DNA of 64,000 bases, taken from positions 1,550,001-1,614,000 of the forward strand of contig NZ_CP046973.1 of NCBI RefSeq assembly GCF_009792235.1, in the 5' to 3' direction. Of the stretch, positions 18,218 through 27,144 are shown in pieces. Below the pieces are notes generated by a model. It was not told the DNA's origin. It was given only the letters and a program-made list of their open reading frames with translations, and did not search any database. Origin of the DNA: Microcystis aeruginosa FD4. GTDB taxonomy: Bacteria; Cyanobacteriota; Cyanobacteriia; Cyanobacteriales; Microcystaceae. Position 1 is the stretch's first letter. Each line of letters begins with the position of its first letter. The position numbers and the translations under genes are program-made.

Positions 18218-18434
18218 TAGGGTTTGCTGAATAAATGTGAAATATAGACGAGGTAAGGGTCTTAGTGGCTTGTTTCGCGAAACAGATGCAAGATTTTGAG
18301 AGAATCGTGGTTCAAAACCCTGCATCTTCATCGGCCCGTGTCCTGTAGGGGCGAAGCATTCGGGCATAACCTATCGCTGAAACCGTAGATTTCCTATCCG
18401 AATGCTTCGCCCCTACTTTTTCAGCAAACCCCTA
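18218..18434. repeat. Dispersed ~220-bp repeat, copy C
   Basis: Ends TAGGGTTTGCTGAATAAAT and TTTTTCAGCAAACCCCTA match the family seen at 2561, 2802, 19951 and 58878. The interior differs: it carries an inverted GGGGCGAAGCATTCGGGC / CCGAATGCTTCGCCCC pair, so another palindrome was inserted or swapped in. The rest of 18137-18571 shows no gene. Confidence 0.65.
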
Positions 18435-18571
18435 ATAGGCTTAATACCAAATCCGTTTTTAATAGTCCGATTAACTCCTAATCTAACTTTAAAAACCCGG
18501 TTCCTTCTGCCCACTTCCCACTTCCCACTTCCCTATACCTTTTAAACAGAATTTAGTATAAATGATCAAGT

Positions 18572-18685
18572 ATGAAATTTGATTCGTTTGAATGGCATGA
18601 GAGCAAGCGGTGTTCTAACATAGAAAAACATAATGTGGACTTTGAGGAAATTCTCGATCTTTTCGAGACTTTTCTTTTTGACATC
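18572..18685 (+). pseudogene. BrnT-type toxin, 5' stub cut by TnpB element
   Basis: The first ~38 codons (FEWHESKRCSNIEKHNVDFEEILDLF) match the N-terminus of BrnT ribonuclease toxins (DUF497), where FEWDxxKxxxNxxKHGVxFEEA is conserved. The family match ends around 18680, where the right-end sequence of the IS200/IS605-type element begins. The C-terminal half of the toxin and any BrnA antitoxin are not found on the other side of the element, so the locus is dead. Confidence 0.7.
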
Positions 18686-18860
18686 CTCACCGCCGTAAAA
18701 CGGACGGCGATTCCCAAACCTCACGATTTGGGTTTCTGCTTCTTTCCCTTGCGGGGTTCCGCACCTGCCTTAACAGATTTACTCTGTTCTGGTCTTATGG
18801 TCGCTCTACAGACTGACACCGCAAGTCCTGCGGCCAAAATGTTTTTACTAGCGTTAATAT
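18683..18860 (-). ncRNA. Predicted TnpB guide RNA (omega/reRNA) region
   Basis: TnpB nucleases are known to use an RNA that comes from the 3' end of tnpB and the right end of the element, with the adjacent flank as guide. By that rule the scaffold would cover the last part of tnpB plus the CCGCCGT hairpin. The guide would read the sequence just left of ~18683, that is, the brnT stub in antisense. The boundaries are inferred, not seen. Confidence 0.35.
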
Positions 18861-19908
18861 CTCGGTCATGGTGTGTCCCACAGTCTGGACAGTCCCACTC
18901 TCGAACATTTAACGGCATTTTCTCAGCAATATACCCGCAATTACTACACCGCTTAGAACTAGGAAACCATCTATCTACTTCGAGGTAATTTCTCCCATAC
19001 CAACGGCATTTATAGGCTAATTGTCGAGTTATTTCTCCCCAACTAACATCAGATATTGCCTGAGATAATTTCGGGTTTTTGACCATATTTTTGACGGCTA
19101 AATTCTCAACCACAATCGTTTGGTTTTCACGGACTAATTGAGTGGTTAGCTTGTGTAAATGGTCTTTTCTGCTATCGGTAATTTGAGCGTGAATTTTGGC
19201 TACTTTGATTCTCGCTTTTTCTCGATTCTTTGACCCTTTCTGTTTTCGAGAAAGGCTTTTTTGTGCTTTTCGCAGTCTCTGATAATGCTTTTTAAAATGC
19301 TTAGGATTAGATACTTTGTCACCATCGCTGGTAATCACAAGGCTACTAATTCCTAAGTCAATTCCGATGGCTTTATCTGTTACTGGTAATGGCTTAATTG
19401 TTGGGTCATCAAATCTTATTGAGATATGCCAACGCCCAGAAGGATGTAATCTGACTGTTACTGTGCTTGGTTCACAAGCTTCTGGTATTTGTCTTGACCA
19501 TCGAATTGCTAAAGGTTCTGTGCATTTAGCTAAATAGATTTGTTTGTCTTTAAATTTAAAAGCAGACTTAGTAAATTCGGCACTTCCTCCCTGATGTTTT
19601 TTCTTAAAGTTAGGATACTTAGTACGACCAGCAAAGAAGTTAGTGAAAGCTGTTTGTAGGTGTCTTAACCCTTGTTGCAAAGGTACACAGCTTACTTCGT
19701 TGAGAAAGTCTAATTCTTCTTGCTTTTTCCACTCGGTTAGCATTGAAGAGGTTTCAGTATATCCTACTCTTTCTTGCTTTTCGTACCATGCTTGTGTTCT
19801 GAGATGGAGAGCTTTATTGTAAACCAATCTTACACAGCCCAAAGTGCGCCGCAATAGCGACTCTTGTTCGGGTGTGGGGTAAATTCGAAACGAATAGGCT
19901 TTTTCCAT
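18721..19908 (-). CDS. tnpB: RNA-guided nuclease TnpB (IS605 OrfB)
   Basis: 395 residues, full length. RuvC-type catalytic residues are present: Asp184 (GIDLGIS), Glu268 (VVENLAVKNM) and Asp350 (HDRDINASKN). The zinc ribbon CSNC ... CPDC is at 321-343. The N-terminal WED/REC region starts KAYSFRIYPTPEQ, and the basic tail ends KGKKQKPKS. All key residues are intact, so the nuclease may be active even though the element lacks its transposase. Confidence 0.93.
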   Translation of the reverse strand: MEKAYSFRIYPTPEQESLLRRTLGCVRLVYNKALHLRTQAWYEKQERVGYTETSSMLTEWKKQEELDFLNEVSCVPLQQGLRHLQTAFTNFFAGRTKYPNFKKKHQGGSAEFTKSAFKFKDKQIYLAKCTEPLAIRWSRQIPEACEPSTVTVRLHPSGRWHISIRFDDPTIKPLPVTDKAIGIDLGISSLVITSDGDKVSNPKHFKKHYQRLRKAQKSLSRKQKGSKNREKARIKVAKIHAQITDSRKDHLHKLTTQLVRENQTIVVENLAVKNMVKNPKLSQAISDVSWGEITRQLAYKCRWYGRNYLEVDRWFPSSKRCSNCGYIAEKMPLNVREWDCPDCGTHHDRDINASKNILAAGLAVSVCRATIRPEQSKSVKAGAEPRKGKKQKPKS

Positions 19909-19950
19909 GCCTCACATTTTAGCATATATTTCGTAAACGATGCTCATATT

Positions 19951-20167
19951 TAGGGTTTGCTGAATAAATCTAAAAACCTTGTTGGGTAAAACTTTTAGAC
20001 CTTTTGGCCATCAAAAAGTAATGGATCTGGGAGTGATCGGGGGAAAAATTCCTGGACTTTTTCCCTGAAAATTAGGTAATTGACCCCCTCAAAATCGGTA
20101 AAACCCTACACCCCACACCCCACACCCTACACCCTGCCCCCAGGAAAAACTTTTTCAGCAAACCCTA
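19951..20167. repeat. Dispersed ~220-bp repeat, copy D (reverse orientation)
   Basis: It begins TAGGGTTTGCTGAATAAAT and ends AACTTTTTCAGCAAACCCTA. It reads as the reverse complement of copies B and E, including the AAACCTTGTTGGG segment, GGTAATTGACC and the CACCCCACACCC run. It abuts the left end of the TnpB element. Confidence 0.8.
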
Positions 20168-20170
20168 TTT

Positions 20171-20296
20171 AACGGTAAAGCCAACCTAGAACGACGGGGT
20201 TTCAGACCCAAAATTTTCGATGAAGTGTAAGACATTGCGGAATTTGTCGGTCATCCGGAGAAAAAGGCCAAGCTATTTCTCTTGGCTAAGTCTTAA
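20171..20296 (+). pseudogene. Unassigned coding scrap
   Basis: One frame reads NLERRGFRPKIFDEV, a TAA stop, then DIAEFVGHPEKKAKLFLLAKS and a second stop. The composition looks protein-like and it directly follows repeat copy D, but I cannot name a family. The remainder to 20427 has no gene. Confidence 0.3.
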
Positions 20297-20427
20297 TAGT
20301 TCAATCGGGTAAAGTACCCAGTGCGATTTGCACTGTGCGAGTATAGACGGAGAGGGGAACTGAGGGGCGACCAGTGCAACTCTGGGGTACTTGGGGGGAA
20401 ATACGCAGCGTAGTGGTCATTAATTGA

Positions 20428-21228
20428 CTAATTTAGGGCTTTTAAAGAGTAAAAATGACCCACTGGACCGGTTCCGCGACCAATAGCGAGGGAATGCTCA
20501 AGGGCGTTAGTAACGTAATCCTTGGCCTTTTTCACCGCTATTTTCAGGTCATCACCCAAAGCGAGGTTAGCAGCGATCGCTGCTGATAGGGTACAACCAG
20601 TCCCGTGAGTATTATTGGTTTCGACGCTTCTGGTCTTAAAAGTTTCCCATTCTTCCCCATCAAAGCAGATATCAACCCCACGCAGCCGCCCTTTCATGCC
20701 GCCACCTTTCACTAATACCGGTGTGGCCGACTTCTGGAAAATAATTGCGGCGGCCGCTTTCATCGCCTCAAAATCATTGATCTCAATGCCACTTAAAAGC
20801 TGTGCTTCGTAACGATTAGGGGTAATAATCGAAGCCAGAGGAATTAAACTATCAAAAAGACTATCTACAGCCCGATCATCAATTAATTTGGCTCCTACCC
20901 GCGAAACCATAACCGGATCTACCACTAAACTGGTTAAACGCCAGCGCTCGATCGCCTCGGCCACTGCTTCGATAATCTCGCTGCTAAACAGCATTCCCGT
21001 CTTGACCGCTGACACACCGATATCCCTGACCACGGCATCGATTTGGGCCGTCACCATTTCTGGACTTAAGGACTCGACGCGCTCGACCCCCAGGGTATTT
21101 TGGGCGGTAACGCAGGTAAGGGCGCTGGTGCCGTGAACTCGGTGGAAGGCGAAGGTTTTCAAATCAGCTTGAATTCCCGCGCCGCCACCACTATCGGAAC
21201 CGGCGATGGTGAGAGCAATGGCAGTCAT
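20428..21228 (-). CDS. thiD: Hydroxymethylpyrimidine/phosphomethylpyrimidine kinase
   Basis: 266 residues of the ribokinase-like fold: ALTIAGSDSGGGAGIQADLKT at the start, CVTAQNT, VVDPVM and the anion-hole THGTGCTLSAAIAANLA near residue 208. The enzyme phosphorylates HMP and HMP-P for thiamin synthesis. Its start lies 6 bp after the ftsZ stop on the same strand, so the two are probably co-transcribed. Confidence 0.95.
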   Translation of the reverse strand: MTAIALTIAGSDSGGGAGIQADLKTFAFHRVHGTSALTCVTAQNTLGVERVESLSPEMVTAQIDAVVRDIGVSAVKTGMLFSSEIIEAVAEAIERWRLTSLVVDPVMVSRVGAKLIDDRAVDSLFDSLIPLASIITPNRYEAQLLSGIEINDFEAMKAAAAIIFQKSATPVLVKGGGMKGRLRGVDICFDGEEWETFKTRSVETNNTHGTGCTLSAAIAANLALGDDLKIAVKKAKDYVTNALEHSLAIGRGTGPVGHFYSLKALN

Positions 21229-21234
21229 AGGAGG

Positions 21235-22482
21235 TTAGCGATCAAAAGGACGACGACGTTGCAGAAATTCGGGGATATCTAATCCCGCCGGTTTTGGTGG
21301 TTCGGGAGTGGGTGCTGGACTGGGTGCGGGGGTATTAATCACCACCTTGTTAGCAGTGGGACGAGAGGGGGAATCGCCGGAAAAACCGGTGGCAATGACG
21401 GTAATTCTGACTTCTCCCTGCATTTTCTCGTCAATTACTGCCCCGAAGATGATATTAGCGTTGGGATCCACCACTTCATAGATAATTTCGGCGGCGGCAT
21501 TGACTTCGTGTAGGGTTAGATCTTGACCACCAGTGATATTAAAGACCACACCTTTCGCCCCTTCGATCGAGGATTCCAGTAACGGTGAGGAAATAGCAGC
21601 GATCGCGCCTTCCTTAGCCCGAGATTTTCCGGAACCGATGCCGATACCCATTAGGGCCGAACCCGCATCGGCCATCACTGCCCGCACATCGGCGAAATCC
21701 ACATTTACCAGACCGGGGATAGTGATAATATCCGATATCCCCTGTACCCCTTGCCGCAGCACATCATCAGCGACCCGAAAAGCCTCCTGTAGGGGAGTGT
21801 CGGCGGGTATTACCTGTAATAACTGGTTATTGGGGATAATAATCAGGGTATCGACCCGACTTTGTAAACCGCCCACCCCTTCATCGGCCTGATTAGTGCG
21901 ACGACGACCCTCGAAGGTAAAGGGACGAGTCACAACTCCCACGGTCAAACAGCCGATTTCTTTGGCAATTTCGGCCACAATTGGAGCAGCCCCCGTTCCC
22001 GTGCCGCCGCCCATCCCGGCGGTAATAAAGACTAGATCGGTTCCTTCCAATGCTTGGGCGATTTCATCCCGAGATTCTTCCGCCGCTTTCTGTCCGATCG
22101 CCGGATTGCCCCCCGCCCCTAGGCCGCGGGTTAATTTTGTCCCGATTTGTAACCTCTGGGGGGCGGAGGAATGGGCCAGGGCCTGGGCATCGGTGTTAAT
22201 TGCCCAAAATTCGATTCCGGTCACGCCACTGGCGATCATGCGGTTAACGGCGTTACAGCCCCCACCGCCGACCCCGATCACCTTGATCTTGGCGACATTG
22301 CTTGGCACGATGCGATTACTACGACTTTCTTCTCGGGGTGTCATCTGTGATTCATGGGGGCGAGTAAATAATACTCCAGCATTATTCTGAGAGTAATGAT
22401 TATCTTCGCTCATAGCTGAACTGGCATAATCGTTACTATTCAGATTGGGATAGGTGGGAACGATTTCATTAATCGATGTCAT
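21235..22482 (-). CDS. ftsZ: Cell division GTPase FtsZ
   Basis: 415 residues. It has a variable ~60-residue N-terminal extension as in cyanobacteria, then GVGGGGCNAVNRMI and the tubulin signature GGGTGTGAAP. NPAIGQKAAEES and NVDFADVRAVM (T7 loop) follow, with a Pro-rich linker (PAPSPAPTPEPP) before the C-terminal peptide DIPEFLQRRRPFDR. That peptide normally binds partners such as SepF and ZipN. FtsZ forms the division ring at mid-cell. Order ftsQ-ftsZ-thiD, all minus strand. Confidence 0.98.
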   Translation of the reverse strand: MTSINEIVPTYPNLNSNDYASSAMSEDNHYSQNNAGVLFTRPHESQMTPREESRSNRIVPSNVAKIKVIGVGGGGCNAVNRMIASGVTGIEFWAINTDAQALAHSSAPQRLQIGTKLTRGLGAGGNPAIGQKAAEESRDEIAQALEGTDLVFITAGMGGGTGTGAAPIVAEIAKEIGCLTVGVVTRPFTFEGRRRTNQADEGVGGLQSRVDTLIIIPNNQLLQVIPADTPLQEAFRVADDVLRQGVQGISDIITIPGLVNVDFADVRAVMADAGSALMGIGIGSGKSRAKEGAIAAISSPLLESSIEGAKGVVFNITGGQDLTLHEVNAAAEIIYEVVDPNANIIFGAVIDEKMQGEVRITVIATGFSGDSPSRPTANKVVINTPAPSPAPTPEPPKPAGLDIPEFLQRRRPFDR

Positions 22483-22674
22483 TGGAATTGGAACACTCTT
22501 AGTACAAGATTCTGTTATTGATTTGATGAATTAGAGATGCAATGTTAACACTATCACTAATATTATGTCGGTTCCAGTATCTACATTATCAGTTTCTGGT
22601 TCAGAAAATCATAATTTGGGGTTTTTGGCAATACATAAAGGGAATAATTGCGGTTATTTGCTGATCAATTCCAG

Positions 22675-23496
22675 TTAATCCCTACCAGTTGCCGTTACTT
22701 TGGCAACGATCGGGGCTGGCTGCGGTTTTAATTGTACAGTGGGAGCATCAGGATTGCTCAGGTCAATGTAGAGAATTCGCGCTAGAGGTATCTTGGATGA
22801 CAATGGCCGCGATTGTACGAGAGCGGTTAATTTTTCGGGCAATCTATCTTTATAAAAACCTAAATAGACCTGTCCCAGTTCAGTCCTTAGTACAAGATTA
22901 CTAGGGTTGCGCCAATCGATGGCGGTAACTTTAATCGATAAGTTATCAACTAAGGGATAAATTTTTTGCCACTGTTGTTGATATTGTCGGTCGTAACCAA
23001 GCACTTCTAGGCTAGGTAATTGGGTTTTGGGCAGAGTTCGACCATAATAGTTTTGAGGAATTATCGTTCCCGAGGCATCTAAAAAACCTTGCTGTTGATG
23101 GGAACGCCAACGGGCCACAGGTTTTCTTTCTTGAATAGAAACAATCACTTGCGGGGGTAATAATTGCCGCTCGATCTTAACGTCGGCAATAGCGGGAATA
23201 GCCGCTAATTTTTCTCGCAATTGATGGGTAGGTAATTCCCAGAGAGACAGAGGATAGCTTAATTTTAGCCAAGCACGAATCGACTCGGGCGACATTAATT
23301 CCGTGCCTGCGATTTCCACCTGTCCGGCCTTGGTAATTGTCCAATAGGGCGAAGTCATCCCCCAAGCTAATCCCGTCGCTAAACCACTAACCACCAGAAA
23401 GCGACCCAGGGCTTGCCACACCTTCGATCGCCTTTGGTGGCGCAGGTTTTGTCGTTTTTGTTCTAGGGAGAGGGAAGAAAGGATTTGATCGCTCAT
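22675..23496 (-). CDS. ftsQ: Cell division protein FtsQ/DivIB
   Basis: 273 residues: a basic cytoplasmic N-terminus, one membrane helix (~32-50), then a POTRA domain (AGQVEIAGTELMSPE through VSIQERKPVARW) and the FtsQ beta domain (GQVYLGFYKDRLPEKL). It is a bitopic divisome protein linking early and late division proteins. It lies ~190 bp upstream of ftsZ, the usual reduced division cluster of cyanobacteria. Confidence 0.92.
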   Translation of the reverse strand: MSDQILSSLSLEQKRQNLRHQRRSKVWQALGRFLVVSGLATGLAWGMTSPYWTITKAGQVEIAGTELMSPESIRAWLKLSYPLSLWELPTHQLREKLAAIPAIADVKIERQLLPPQVIVSIQERKPVARWRSHQQQGFLDASGTIIPQNYYGRTLPKTQLPSLEVLGYDRQYQQQWQKIYPLVDNLSIKVTAIDWRNPSNLVLRTELGQVYLGFYKDRLPEKLTALVQSRPLSSKIPLARILYIDLSNPDAPTVQLKPQPAPIVAKVTATGRD

Positions 23497-23741
23497 AGGG
23501 AAAATCCGGGACAGTTTTGCTGTTATCTTAGGTCGCGAGGTGGGCTGCTGGCAACTCGATCGCTACTCAAATAACCAGTTTGACAAAGAAAGAGATAATC
23601 AATGTTATAACAGTAGTAGTCTACAGGCGTTCTTTTGTCTGTCTCCAGGAAACCTAAACGCTCCTTTTTGCCAAGATATTTCGACGGTCAGCCAGAAAGA
23701 GCATTTCGGCAAGAACAGCCTAATTTATCTGAAAATTACCT

Positions 23742-25034
23742 ATGGTTATCAACAAACGCGGACTTGTTCTCGGTGCTACAGCAGTGGTCCTGTCTACCGT
23801 CGCCGTCACGGGGGCGGGATTCCGTCTCTCTCAAAGTCAAGCTTTTTTTCAGGAAAGTCCCAAGGAAACCGTTGATGAGGTTTGGCAGATCATCAACCGC
23901 ACTTATTTAGATGGCACTTTTAATCAATCGGACTGGAACGCCATCCGCAATCAGTATTTAAATCGTTCCTACAAAAATCAAGAGGAAGCATACACCGCTA
24001 TCCGCGAGATGTTGAAAACTCTCAATGATCCCTATACCCGTTTTATGGATCCCAAAGAGTTTAACAATATGAAGATCGATACATCGGGAGAATTGACCGG
24101 GGTAGGGATTCAATTGACCAAAGATGAGAAAACCAAGCAGTTAGTCGTGGTTTCACCCATTGAAGATACTCCCGCTTCTAAAGCTGGTGTGCTGCCCAAA
24201 GATGTGATTATCGCTATCGATGGTAAATCTACCGAAGGTATGGAACTGGAGCAAGCGGTGAGCATGATCCGCGGCAAAGTGGGGACAAGCGTTAAGATCA
24301 CGATTCAACGGGGTGAGGAGAAAAAGGAATTGACTCTTACCCGGGCCAAAATTGAAATTCATCCAGTGCGCGCCCACACAGAAAACACCCCGATCGGTAA
24401 AATCGGTTATATCCGTCTCAATCAATTTAGCGCCCAAGCTAGTGGCGATATGAGTCAAGCGATTCGCGAATTGGAAGCCGAAGAGGTGAAAGGTTATATT
24501 CTCGATCTCCGTTCCAACCCCGGCGGTTTACTCTACGCCAGCATCGAAATCGCTCGGATGTGGATACCTGATGGTTTAATTGTCTCTACGGTTGATCGCA
24601 AAGGGGTGACGGAACGTCAACGGGCCAACAATCAAGCTTTGACTAATAAACCGCTGGTTGTCCTCGTCGATGGGGGTTCCGCCAGTGCTAGTGAAATTCT
24701 CTCCGGGGCTTTACAGGATCATGATCGGGCGGCTATTGTCGGTACGAAAACCTTTGGTAAGGGATTAGTGCAATCGGTACGCAGTCTCAGTGACGGTTCG
24801 GGATTAGCGGTGACGATTGCCAAGTATCTCACCCCCAAAGGACGCGACATCAATAAAGATGGTATTCATCCGGATGTGGAGTCGGAACTGAGCGAGGAAG
24901 AGCGCAAAAATCTTCAACAGGAACGGGAGCGGGTGGGAACCTTCCAGGATCCTCAATTCAAGAAGGGTTTTGAAATCTTGGAAAAAGAAATCACTGAAGG
25001 CAAAAAAACACCCACCAATACCGCTAAACAATAG
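23742..25034 (+). CDS. Carboxyl-terminal processing protease (S41, CtpA/CtpB type)
   Basis: 430 residues. A signal-anchor start (GLVLGATAVVLSTVAVTGAG) is followed by a PDZ domain about 105-195 (TGVGIQL, DTPASKAGVLPKDVI). The catalytic Ser/Lys pair sits in DGGSASASEIL (Ser315) and GTKTFGKGLVQ (Lys340). Periplasmic or thylakoid-lumen Ctp proteases trim C-termini, CtpA being the D1 processing enzyme. Which paralogue this is cannot be decided without the others, so no symbol is given. Confidence 0.93.
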   Translation: MVINKRGLVLGATAVVLSTVAVTGAGFRLSQSQAFFQESPKETVDEVWQIINRTYLDGTFNQSDWNAIRNQYLNRSYKNQEEAYTAIREMLKTLNDPYTRFMDPKEFNNMKIDTSGELTGVGIQLTKDEKTKQLVVVSPIEDTPASKAGVLPKDVIIAIDGKSTEGMELEQAVSMIRGKVGTSVKITIQRGEEKKELTLTRAKIEIHPVRAHTENTPIGKIGYIRLNQFSAQASGDMSQAIRELEAEEVKGYILDLRSNPGGLLYASIEIARMWIPDGLIVSTVDRKGVTERQRANNQALTNKPLVVLVDGGSASASEILSGALQDHDRAAIVGTKTFGKGLVQSVRSLSDGSGLAVTIAKYLTPKGRDINKDGIHPDVESELSEEERKNLQQERERVGTFQDPQFKKGFEILEKEITEGKKTPTNTAKQ

Positions 25035-25209
25035 GTTGACATTTGCCCGCTCGAATTAAACCCCCCCGACGGGCGATCGCTTCTCCTGGCTCGGCAAAAG
25101 GACCCCAGTATTGACCACTAACTGGGGTTTTTCCGTTTTCTAGGGCTATAATCTGACAAATTCCCGTATTTTCCTGGACAATGTACCAGTTTTGTGCGCT
25201 ATTATCCAT
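25024..25209 (-). CDS. Small conserved hypothetical protein (61 aa)
   Basis: 61 residues with a compact domain: WYIVQENTGICQI, then GQYWGPFAEPGEAIARRGGLIR. The pattern (an aromatic Gly-Pro-Phe turn and a basic Gly-rich end) resembles small cyanobacterial proteins of unknown function. It is convergent with the Ctp gene and overlaps its end by 11 bp, a normal arrangement for real genes. Function unknown. Confidence 0.6.
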   Translation of the reverse strand: MDNSAQNWYIVQENTGICQIIALENGKTPVSGQYWGPFAEPGEAIARRGGLIRAGKCQPIV

Positions 25210-25360
25210 AGATTTTTCTCCTTATACCCCAAACCCCACAACCCACACCCAGTCCCCTAATCTCAGGATAGGCGGTTAGGCTCTCTTGGACATTGGGTAA
25301 AAAATGTTGACCATGTCACATTATCGGCGCAAGCAGTTCGATAAACTCACTGACCACATT

Positions 25361-25398
25361 GCGCCCCTACCAATCACACCAGGCGCGATGTAGGGGCG
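25361..25398. repeat. Intergenic palindrome (GCGCCCCTAC type)
   Basis: GCGCCCCTAC (25361-25370) faces GTAGGGGCG (25390-25398), followed by TATAGCGTACGCCC. Similar REP-like units occur at 44664-44730. A short phrase GGCTCTCTTGGACATTGGG near 25279 has a near copy near 30109. The gap 25210-25552 holds no gene. Confidence 0.5.
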
Positions 25399-25552
25399 TA
25401 TAGCGTACGCCCTTTCTTCGCTCAGATAAGCTGATCACCATAACCCCAAGATAGCCGGCGGTTAAAATAGGTTTTAGCTTGAGCAAAAAATTTTTATCAA
25501 CTTCTTGACAAAACCGGGGAGATAAATGCTAATATTAAAAAGGTCTGTCCAA

Positions 25553-25625
25553 TGGGGATTAGCCAAGCGGTAAGGCAGCGGGTTTTGGTCCCGCCATTTC
25601 CTAGGTTCGAATCCTAGATCCCCAG
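25553..25625 (+). tRNA. tRNA-Gln (UUG)
   Basis: 73 nt. Acceptor TGGGGAT pairs with ATCCCCA; D-arm GCCAAGCGGTAAGGC; anticodon stem GCGGG/CCCGC around the loop TTTTGGT (anticodon UUG); T-arm CTAGG-TTCGAAT-CCTAG; discriminator G. The CCA end is not encoded, which is usual in cyanobacteria. Confidence 0.96.
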
Positions 25626-25626
25626 T

Positions 25627-26676
25627 TTAAGATTTTTTATTCCCAGTCCGCCAATGATCGAGAATATCCTTGATCAAAGCTTCCCTTAGCCAAATACGAG
25701 CGATAAGCGCTAGGGGAACCGCCAGAAATAGCCCTAAAAAGCCAAAAATCGAGGCGAAAAACAACTGGGCCAACAGGGTAAAAGCGGGTAAGAGCTTGAG
25801 CGACCGCACCGTTAAAATGGGCAGCGGTGGATGATAGTCGAAATATTGAATTAACAGATAAATACTGCTGTAGAGTAGCAAAACTGCCCAGGGTTGCCAG
25901 GGAGCTTCCAGAAGGGCGATAGAAAAGGGTAAAATCGTGCTTAAAACTGGCCCGAGGTTGGGGATAAAGGTGAGAAATCCTGCCAAGATAGATTGGGAAA
26001 AAGCGAGGGGAATGCCAATCAGGGATAGACCCAGGCAACTGCCCAAGGTCATAATCAACATATGACAGAAAATCCCTTTTAGCCAAGCTTTTAAATCTCG
26101 ATCGCATTGTTCTAGGATCGATCGTACCCTAGAACGGTAGAAAGCAGGAAATAAACGCAGAAAACAACGGTGGTAAGCGGCAGGATCGGCGAGAATCATC
26201 AAACTCAGGCCAACAATTAGCAGTAAGCTAAGGATAATGCCGAAAGTGCCGTAAAAAATGCTCAAACCCCGGCCAGCAATTTGGTTAATCAGGGGTTGTA
26301 ACTGAGCGAGCAGAGTTTTAAAGTCCGGGAAGACACTGGCCAGACTAGGATCGAGATAATCCTCAAGACTATGGACTTGTCCCCAGAGTCTTTCTATAGC
26401 TTGGGGTAATAAACTAAATAATTGGCGAAATTGTTGGACTAAAGCGGGTATAATCCCCAGAAAAATACCGATAATACCAATAAAAAAGCCAAAAAGAGTG
26501 ATAATTAGGGCGTAGGAACGCTTGAGGTGATGACGCTGCCACCAAGTCACAGCCAAATTTAAAATCTGAGCGAGAATAATCGCCATCAATGATAATAAGA
26601 GAATCTGTCGAATCTGCCAGAGAATCAACAGACAAAAGACTAACAGGACTAAACCGAGGCTGCTGCCAAAAGTCAT
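25627..26676 (-). CDS. AI-2E family transporter (PerM/YdiK type)
   Basis: 349 residues with about eight hydrophobic segments in the family's pattern: helices near the start (GLVLLVFCLLILWQI), a central soluble stretch (EDYLDPSLASVFPDF), then LTFIPNLGPVLSTILPF, the best-known family motif. It is an inner-membrane exporter family. Substrates are mostly unknown, with AI-2 and ions both proposed. It lies just downstream of a small membrane-protein gene on the same strand and ends 1 bp after tRNA-Gln on the opposite strand. Confidence 0.88.
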   Translation of the reverse strand: MTFGSSLGLVLLVFCLLILWQIRQILLLSLMAIILAQILNLAVTWWQRHHLKRSYALIITLFGFFIGIIGIFLGIIPALVQQFRQLFSLLPQAIERLWGQVHSLEDYLDPSLASVFPDFKTLLAQLQPLINQIAGRGLSIFYGTFGIILSLLLIVGLSLMILADPAAYHRCFLRLFPAFYRSRVRSILEQCDRDLKAWLKGIFCHMLIMTLGSCLGLSLIGIPLAFSQSILAGFLTFIPNLGPVLSTILPFSIALLEAPWQPWAVLLLYSSIYLLIQYFDYHPPLPILTVRSLKLLPAFTLLAQLFFASIFGFLGLFLAVPLALIARIWLREALIKDILDHWRTGNKKS

Positions 26677-26697
26677 GATCAGTAAGGAGAAAAATTC

Positions 26698-26871
26698 CTA
26701 ATCAGTTATTGTCCGTCTCCAGAGAGCAAAAACCGTGAGCAGAAAAGGAGTAAAAACCAGAATTAAAGTGTTAAGAGGACTGGGAGCGATCGATAATAAA
26801 GGGGCAAGATATTTAATTCCCAGGGAAATTAAAGCCGATATCAAGATTATTTTTCTAATAAAGCCGCTCAT
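26698..26871 (-). CDS. Small membrane protein (57 aa)
   Basis: ATG at 26871 opens a 57-residue frame with two hydrophobic stretches (IRKIILISALISLGIKYLA and NTLILVFTPFLLTVFALW) and a basic end WRRTITD. Its stop is 21 bp before the AI-2E transporter start on the same strand, suggesting one operon. A longer frame on the opposite strand (26735-26965) has no protein character and starts at GTG. I prefer this one. Function unknown. Confidence 0.6.
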   Translation of the reverse strand: MSGFIRKIILISALISLGIKYLAPLLSIAPSPLNTLILVFTPFLLTVFALWRRTITD

Positions 26872-27144
26872 AGATCAATGTTTAGGTGACACAAGCACTA
26901 TCTTATCCCTGAAGAGGGTAAAAATTGGTGAAAATGTGGAAATCATCCCCCATCAGTTTTATTAATACTAGGGCGAAGTGGCTAGATTTTCTGGGGGAGG
27001 TCGGTTTAGAGGGAACGGGAAAGTATGAGACAATAGAAGGGGCTTAGTCAATTAACTAGAGATATTCATTGCTAGGATTTAAGACTTGGTGGCAAGGATG
27101 AATCTCGATAGCCAATAAGATTTACCCTGTCCACCGCCTCTATC

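Larger units (their letters stand above)
18683..19950 (-). mobile_element. TnpB-only IS200/IS605-type element (IS1341-like)
   Basis: It encodes TnpB but no TnpA (HUH Y1 transposase), so it is non-autonomous. The right end, beyond the tnpB stop, has the hairpin CCGCCGTAAAACGGACGG (18690-18707) next to CATCCTCA, as is usual for IS605 right ends. The left end lies in the 42 bp between the tnpB start and the dispersed repeat at 19951. Exact tips cannot be fixed without an empty site. Confidence 0.75.

Noticed and set aside
21533..22390. Long frames antisense to ftsZ
   Set aside because: Shadow frames of a GC-richer core gene; composition is Pro/Ala/Arg-rich without any family marks.
26735..26965. 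76-aa plus-strand ORF
   Set aside because: It starts at GTG, has no domain or hydrophobic pattern, and lies opposite a convincing 57-aa membrane protein frame.
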